From Treponema sp. (GTDB taxonomy: Bacteria > Spirochaetota > Spirochaetia > Treponematales > Breznakiellaceae): 28,535 bases of DNA. The notes beneath the pieces were generated by a model. That model saw only the letters and a program-made list of their open reading frames with translations, made no database searches and was not told where the DNA came from. The DNA lies in contig JAITBO010000067.1 in the NCBI GenBank assembly GCA_031283505.1, positions 1 to 28,535 of the forward strand, given 5' to 3'. Both the position numbers and the translations under genes were made by a program. Of the stretch, positions 24,728-28,535 are shown in pieces; position 1 is the stretch's first letter, and the number at the start of each line of letters is the position of its first letter.

Positions 24728-25447
24728 TTGCCACATCTTATGCCGGGGCCTGAACCTGACGCGCCCCTGCGGACGATAGGGACAGAGCGGGAGAGCAGCC
24801 TCCACCGTTCCCTGAAAACGCGCTACGCCGGCCCGGAAGGCCAAACCGAAAAAGCGGTGGGGGCCTATGTCTGCGATGCCGTAAGCAGTTCCGGGGAAAT
24901 TATAGAAATACAGACCGGCAGCTTTGGCCCCCTGAAGCGCAAGATAGAGGGCTTAACGACTTACGGGCTCGTCAGGATCATACACCCCATTGTCGTCCAT
25001 AAAACCATAGAGTTGCGGGAAAAGGACGGCGCCCCGGTACGGGTGAGGAAAAGCCCCCGCCGGGGAACCGAGTGGGACCTCTTCAAAGCCCTGCTCTATG
25101 CCCCCCTCCTGCCTCTGACCGGGGGCGTGACCATAGAACTCGTCATGGTAGATGTCCTGGAAAAACGGGTCCGGGACGGACGCGGCTCCTGGCGCCGCAG
25201 GGGAGACAGCATCGCTGACCGGGAACTCTCCGCATGGCTGCGGGCCATGCCCCTTTCCGGAAAGCGGGACTACCGCGCTTTCGTCCCATTCCCCCCCGGA
25301 GAGGAATTCACCGTCAGTAGCCTGGCGGAAAAAGCCCGCATCCCCCAAGTCCTGGCGGGGAAAGCTCTTTATGTACTCACAAAAATCGGGGTGGTGGAAC
25401 GGATCCGTAAAGCCGGTAACGCGTGGGTCTACCGACTGGAAGTTTAA
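24728..25447 (+). CDS. Conserved-looking protein with possible PD-(D/E)xK-like core and C-terminal winged helix
   Basis: The product has 239 residues from TTG 24728; ATG 24740 is an equal option and neither has a clear ribosome site. The N-terminal half has E41, then YVCDAVSSSGEIIEIQTGSF with D50, E60 and Q62, a spacing (acidic, D, E-x-Q) like variant restriction-endonuclease-fold sites, followed by PLKRKIEGL. A middle segment RKSPRRGTEWDLFKALLYA leads to an arginine-rich RDGRGSWRRRGDS. The end (about 193-239, FTVSSLAEKARIPQVLAGKA then VVERIRKAG and WVYRL) reads as a winged helix-turn-helix. I recall similar spirochaete hypothetical proteins but no proven function. It diverges from mraZ and converges on the flaA operon. 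Confidence 0.65.
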   Translation: MPHLMPGPEPDAPLRTIGTERESSLHRSLKTRYAGPEGQTEKAVGAYVCDAVSSSGEIIEIQTGSFGPLKRKIEGLTTYGLVRIIHPIVVHKTIELREKDGAPVRVRKSPRRGTEWDLFKALLYAPLLPLTGGVTIELVMVDVLEKRVRDGRGSWRRRGDSIADRELSAWLRAMPLSGKRDYRAFVPFPPGEEFTVSSLAEKARIPQVLAGKALYVLTKIGVVERIRKAGNAWVYRLEV

Positions 25448-25491
25448 CCGCAATTTAACCCTTGGCGCGGAGAAAATTTTTTAACAACAAT

Positions 25492-25527
25492 GGACCCGGA
25501 CCTGTGGCTTAACCGCAGACCCGGGCC
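25492..25527 (-). terminator. Imperfect GC-rich hairpin between converging genes
   Basis: The core stem pairs 25502-25507 (CTGTGG) with 25513-25518 (CCGCAG, one G-U pair in RNA), and outer G/C pairs extend it to about 13 bp with small bulges. It lies in the 121-nt gap between the plus-strand gene (end 25447) and the second flaA gene (end 25569). On the minus strand it is followed by a moderately U-rich ATTGTTGTT, so it may end the flaA transcript. There is no clean U-run on either side. Confidence 0.3.
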
Positions 25528-25568
25528 CGCCGATACGGAGGAGAACCGTCCGATAAAGATTCCCTAAA

Positions 25569-26294
25569 CTACCACGCGTCGCTCATATCGTCGGGATCAC
25601 GGTCGTTCTCGGCAAAAAGATCGGTAACGGCCCGGAGATCATCGAAGTAGATGTAATAACTACCCTGGGCCTCCGTAGGATCACAATTAACACGGAAACC
25701 GGTGACCCTGATCCCCATCTGGTTGTTGTAGTGGTAATTCCGCTGGACAATGCCGTTTCTGCCGTCTTCCGCCTGGGGAGGTATCGCAACGGTCAGGCGT
25801 TTCCAGCCCTGGAAATTCAGCTTGCCTACGTAAAGCTCATAGGACCGGCCAAAATAATCCTGGATAAGGATACTCAAAGTATGGTTAAAGTTACGGCCCG
25901 CCACCCATACCGAAATGGTCTTGGCGATCCCCTCAATGGGAATGGGACGAACCGGATAAATGGTAAAACTGGTATGCCCCCTGCGAAGAAAATCGACACG
26001 AGTACCCAACACGTATTTATCCGGAATGTCCATGTCCTTTTCGTCCTCAATAGGCTGTTTACCCGAAGGGCCGCCCGCAAACAGCCGACTCATGGTATAC
26101 CCCGCATCGGAAGACATAGTAGAAAACCAATAGCCTTCATGTTCGAACCTGTCAACCGAAATTTCTTTTAACTGCTGTTGAGCGGACTCTACCCCAAGAG
26201 ATTCAGGATTAGGGGAACCAACTTCCTCTTGTTGAGCCCACAGAACCCCCGTAACCACAAGCAATACCGCTATAATAATTCCGTATCGTTTCAT
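25569..26294 (-). CDS. flaA: Flagellar filament sheath protein FlaA (second of pair)
   Basis: The product has 241 residues. A Sec signal peptide is evident (MKRYGIIIAVLLVVTGVLWA, cleavage probably after that alanine). The mature part has the FlaA pattern of beta-rich jelly-roll-like segments: VLGTRVDFLRRGHTSFTIYP, IEGIAKTISVWVAGRNFNHT, LNFQGWKRLTVAIP and YYIYFDDLRAVTDLF. FlaA coats the FlaB core of the periplasmic flagella in spirochaetes and affects filament stiffness. It lies 11 nt after the first flaA gene, with GGAGG 7 nt upstream of the ATG. It probably corresponds to one of the linked flaA pair known in treponemes; the exact paralogue number is not assigned here. Confidence 0.88.
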   Translation of the reverse strand: MKRYGIIIAVLLVVTGVLWAQQEEVGSPNPESLGVESAQQQLKEISVDRFEHEGYWFSTMSSDAGYTMSRLFAGGPSGKQPIEDEKDMDIPDKYVLGTRVDFLRRGHTSFTIYPVRPIPIEGIAKTISVWVAGRNFNHTLSILIQDYFGRSYELYVGKLNFQGWKRLTVAIPPQAEDGRNGIVQRNYHYNNQMGIRVTGFRVNCDPTEAQGSYYIYFDDLRAVTDLFAENDRDPDDMSDAW

Positions 26295-26305
26295 CCACGG
26301 CCTCC

Positions 26306-27076
26306 TTAATTAGTCCCCGAACCGGTATTCCAGAGTTCCTGAACCCTTTCCGGATCAGCCAACTCATCTCCGTCAAAAATCGATTCAAACTTATCAGTAA
26401 GTACCTTAAATTGATCAAAATATATATAGAAATCGTTCACCGGTTCACTGGGCGGCGTCCAGATGCGGAACTTGACGAAACTTAACCCCGCATACTTTGG
26501 AAGCACCTTTTTACTCTGGGGAATACCGCCGGGAACTACAGCCTTAAGGTTTTTCCACCCCTGGAAGCCCAAGGTTCCCAAGTTAATAACATGGACCACT
26601 CCCCGGTAATCCCGAACATAGGCTTCAAGATTATAACTGAGATTGGAACCCCAAACCCACATATCCAAGACCTGCACCCGGCCAGGAATAGGAATCTCCA
26701 CTGGTTCAGGCCCTTCTTCGCCTTCTCCTTCCCCGCCGCCGGAGGCCACCGGATACACGTCGATCCAGTTGTAACCCTGGCGATCAAACTTGCCGTGTAT
26801 ACCCAATATCTTGAGTTCTTTCCCTTCTCTGTTAGAACCGAACAGAGCCATAGGCCATGCCGGAACATAACTTATCTGGGGAAAAGTCTCTTCATCGGTT
26901 TTAGTGGCAAATTTGCTGGCCGCTACCTTCCATTCGTAGGGGGAATCACCGTCAAATGAGTCTAAAACAGGGGAATCCAGACTAACGGTATTCTCGTCCC
27001 CAAAAACTGCCGCAACCGTGACGACTGCCATCACAATTAAAATCAACCAAAAAATTTTGAAACTGCTATGTTTCAT
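26306..27076 (-). CDS. flaA: Flagellar filament sheath protein FlaA (first of pair)
   Basis: The product has 256 residues with an N-terminal signal segment (hydrophobic, about 9-26) ending near VFGDE. The FlaA core shows LGIHGKFDRQGYNWIDVYP, VQVLDMWVWGSNLSYNLEAY, LGTLGFQGWKNLKAVVPGG and DFYIYFDQFKVLTDKFES, parallel to the second FlaA. A Gly/Glu-rich acidic loop (SGGGEGEGEEGPEPVE) sits between two core strands and is absent from the neighbour. GGAG lies before the ATG, and a perfect sigma-70 promoter is about 45 nt upstream. Both FlaA proteins are exported by Sec, unlike the FlaB core. Confidence 0.9.
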   Translation of the reverse strand: MKHSSFKIFWLILIVMAVVTVAAVFGDENTVSLDSPVLDSFDGDSPYEWKVAASKFATKTDEETFPQISYVPAWPMALFGSNREGKELKILGIHGKFDRQGYNWIDVYPVASGGGEGEGEEGPEPVEIPIPGRVQVLDMWVWGSNLSYNLEAYVRDYRGVVHVINLGTLGFQGWKNLKAVVPGGIPQSKKVLPKYAGLSFVKFRIWTPPSEPVNDFYIYFDQFKVLTDKFESIFDGDELADPERVQELWNTGSGTN

Positions 27077-27118
27077 CCCATACTCCTTTTTCTGTATGTT
27101 AGAAAAGAGGTCATTCTG

Positions 27119-27147
27119 ATTATATTTCCTTGTCGTATCTTTGTCAA
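27119..27147 (-). promoter_or_regulatory. Consensus sigma-70 promoter of the flaA operon
   Basis: On the minus strand there is TTGACA (27147-27142), exactly 17 bp, then TATAAT (27124-27119). Both hexamers match the consensus in all six positions. Transcription would start near 27112, giving a leader of about 35 nt before the flaA ATG at 27076. This places flaA under the housekeeping sigma factor, with no sigma-28 signal seen. Confidence 0.85.
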
Positions 27148-27176
27148 ACCTTCCAAGAGGCTTTGCTTGAATAATA

Positions 27177-28118
27177 TTACAAATCCCCGCCTGTCTCCCG
27201 GACTATTCCCCTGATTTTCCGTAAAAACTCCTTCTCCGGCATTCTCTTTTTTAAGACCAAAGCTCTTGAGGGAATACTCTCATTTCCCCGTTTTCCCACT
27301 GCCGACTCTGCCGCCGCAGCCACCTGCGCCCAAGGCGAATCGTCAAAAACAACCCTGACCATACTGTTTGTCAAAGCCGGATCCAGCCAGGAAAACAGGA
27401 TTACCGGCAAACTCAGGCTCTGACTGAAGAAAGATTCCGCCGCTCCGGTCAGTACCGCACAGGCAACATCGCCGGGAACGGTATAGTCAGTCCCGTTCCT
27501 CACATCAAGAGGAGCGCCCAGGTACCCTTCGGCTGCAAGCCCCCGCTTAAAGGCTTCCCAATCCTCCGGGGAAACCAAATCGTCCCGAAGAAACAGAATC
27601 TTTCCCGCCTCTCCTTCGGCCCCGTCCTCCGACTTTCGGTTCATGACAAAAGCCGCCGCCGCCCGGCCCATCCTGGAGTAATCCCCCTCCGTATCAGTCC
27701 TGATAGCGGGTAGCCCCATATCCTCCGGAAGTTCGCGTATCCGCCCGGAGAGGATTACCGCCGGGATACCGGGGTAATTCCGGGTATACTGTCCAGCCTC
27801 CCGGTAATACCGGTAGGGGAAAAGGACGCAGTACGGTTTTTTTGAAGCGGACTCTACCGCGAAAACCGCCACGTCAATTCCGGCGTCTTCGGCTATTCTG
27901 ACGTTTTTTACCCGCCGGAAAAGCCTTAAAGACGCTTCCGCCTGCATCTTCATTCCCCGGAACCTTCCGTAGAGTTGGTCATAGACACGATCCGTAACCA
28001 GCAATACCGGCGGGCGAAGGGTAAACACTATTCCTATTATAAAAATCGGAATAAATGCTAAAAACAATAGCGGTTTTTTGCTTTTTCCCTTCCGGTTCAT
28101 CAGTATTATTGTATGCAT
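27177..28118 (-). CDS. Membrane-anchored protein resembling a LacI/periplasmic sugar-binding fold
   Basis: From ATG 28118 the product has 313 residues; ATG 28100 is possible but lacks a ribosome site. A basic N-terminus (NRKGKSKKP) precedes one transmembrane helix at about 16-36. The rest looks like a type 1 periplasmic-binding-protein domain: alternating strands and helices such as VLLVTDRVYDQLYGRF, IPAVILSGRI, AGKILFLRDDLVSPEDWEAF, then LSLPVILFSWLDPALTNSM and VRVVFDDSPWAQVAAAAESA, as in LacI-family sensor domains. No helix-turn-helix or ABC partner is present, so a sensor or scaffold role at the inner membrane is only inferred. The frame is open up to 28289, but that part is IS-derived. 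Its stop lies 29 nt before the flaA promoter. Confidence 0.55.
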   Translation of the reverse strand: MHTIILMNRKGKSKKPLLFLAFIPIFIIGIVFTLRPPVLLVTDRVYDQLYGRFRGMKMQAEASLRLFRRVKNVRIAEDAGIDVAVFAVESASKKPYCVLFPYRYYREAGQYTRNYPGIPAVILSGRIRELPEDMGLPAIRTDTEGDYSRMGRAAAAFVMNRKSEDGAEGEAGKILFLRDDLVSPEDWEAFKRGLAAEGYLGAPLDVRNGTDYTVPGDVACAVLTGAAESFFSQSLSLPVILFSWLDPALTNSMVRVVFDDSPWAQVAAAAESAVGKRGNESIPSRALVLKKRMPEKEFLRKIRGIVRETGGDL

Positions 28119-28151
28119 CCTGCCGGGACCTTGTCTATGCCAAATCCCGAA

Positions 28152-28208
28152 ATGCCTCATTTCAAAAAGTAACCGAAAGGCTGGATGCCTCATTAAGAAA
28201 AAAGTAAC
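28152..28208 (-). repeat. Two tandem imperfect repeats at the IS end
   Basis: On the plus strand, ATGCCTCATTTCAAAAAGTA and two further bases (28152-28173) recur at 28185-28208 as ATGCCTCATTAAGAAAAAAG and four further bases, 33 nt apart. They begin 2 nt past the transposase stop. Read on the minus strand each starts GTTACTTTTT and ends ATGAGGCAT. Terminal repeats like these are plausible transposase binding sites and mark the right end of the insertion sequence; the exact edge (about 28140-28152) cannot be fixed without an empty site. Confidence 0.5.
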
Positions 28209-28209
28209 T

Positions 28210-28535
28210 TTAGGCCGCCGCTTCCCTTCCAGAGGAAGAGGACAGAGCGGCGACGGCCTCCCGCAACGCAAGGATGGCCTTGTTGACATGGTGTTGTAAC
28301 TGAACCGGATTGTAAAGGGCGCAGAGCCCTGTCAGTTCCGCTTTTACCCCGTACGACAGTGCCTCCGATTCCAGGAGGCGCTGATAGGGACTGCGGGGTT
28401 CGTCGTATTTTTTGATCTCCTTGGAACCGACCTGCACTTTGCTTGCAAGTTTCATGGTGGGCATGAAGAAATTGAGGAGAGGGACGAGGGAGCGGTAGAC
28501 CCCGGCAAGGCGGGCCTGAAGGACATCCCCCTCCA
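28210..28535 (-). CDS. Integrase-type (DDE/rve) IS transposase, C-terminal part
   Basis: The minus-strand frame is open from the window edge to TAA at 28210-28212 and encodes about 107 residues. The sequence NFFMPTMKLASKVQVGSKEI, then KYDEPRSPYQRLLES and ALYNPVQLQHHVNKAI, is the recurring tail of integrase-core IS transposases, downstream of the DDE domain ('GSKxKKxYDxPxTPYxRLLES'). The catalytic domain lies outside the window, so I cannot say whether the element is intact. An internal ATG (28464) is not the start. Downstream are two tandem terminal repeats. It is the only transposase seen in the window. Confidence 0.8.
   Translation of the reverse strand, partial: EGDVLQARLAGVYRSLVPLLNFFMPTMKLASKVQVGSKEIKKYDEPRSPYQRLLESEALSYGVKAELTGLCALYNPVQLQHHVNKAILALREAVAALSSSSGREAAA

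Noticed and set aside
28119..28289. Upstream extension of the sensor-like gene to ATG 28289
   Set aside because: The added residues are encoded by the IS end and by antiphase transposase sequence, including the two tandem repeats.

Overview
The window carries a core chromosomal block of a spirochaete, most likely a Treponema-type organism of moderately high GC. The reasons are a flagellar operon in the order flgB-flgC-fliE-fliF-fliG-fliH-fliI-fliJ, two adjacent FlaA filament-sheath genes (a spirochaete-specific family), and the linkage of the division genes to dprA, topA, xer and flagellar genes, which I recall from Treponema. The small set of accessory sequences (an insertion sequence, a dispersed intergenic repeat, a decayed gene end) would fit a host-associated, for example termite-gut, lineage. 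That last point is an inference.

Layout, left to right. 1-204 (+) is the end of a fumarase/tartrate-dehydratase beta-type gene. 205-502 has no intact gene; it holds a structured repeat (copy A) and an apparent remnant of a protein C-terminus. 503-7515 (-) is the flagellar basal body, switch and export operon. 7516-7804 is intergenic and holds a second copy of the repeat (copy B). 7805-9969 (-) encodes the HslUV protease. 10013-15768 (-) encodes a Xer recombinase, topoisomerase I, DprA, a membrane-anchored TPR protein and a second Xer recombinase. 15770-24490 (-) is a reduced dcw cluster: mraZ, rsmH, ftsL-like, murF, mraY, ftsW, ftsQ, ftsA, ftsZ. On the other strand, 24728-25447 is a conserved-looking protein with a possible nuclease core and a C-terminal winged helix. 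25569-27076 (-) is the FlaA pair behind a perfect sigma-70 promoter. 27177-28118 (-) encodes a membrane-anchored protein resembling a LacI-type or periplasmic sugar-binding fold. 28210-28535 (-) is the end of an integrase-type transposase with two tandem terminal repeats downstream.

From mraZ to fliJ (about 24 kb), 24 genes lie on one strand with gaps of 0-61 nt or short overlaps. The single exception is the 289-nt hslU-flgB gap that holds repeat copy B. In physiological terms the block joins septum formation (FtsLWQAZ), lipid-linked wall precursor synthesis (MurF, MraY), chromosome-dimer resolution and topology (two Xer enzymes, TopA), DNA uptake or recombination (DprA), protein quality control (HslUV) and periplasmic-flagellum assembly. 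Most genes are conventional. The points most worth a second look are the paired intergenic repeat, the ftsA start that lacks ATG/GTG, the nuclease-like gene facing mraZ, and the IS-flanked sensor-like gene beside the flaA operon. I found no convincing wholly new multi-gene system.
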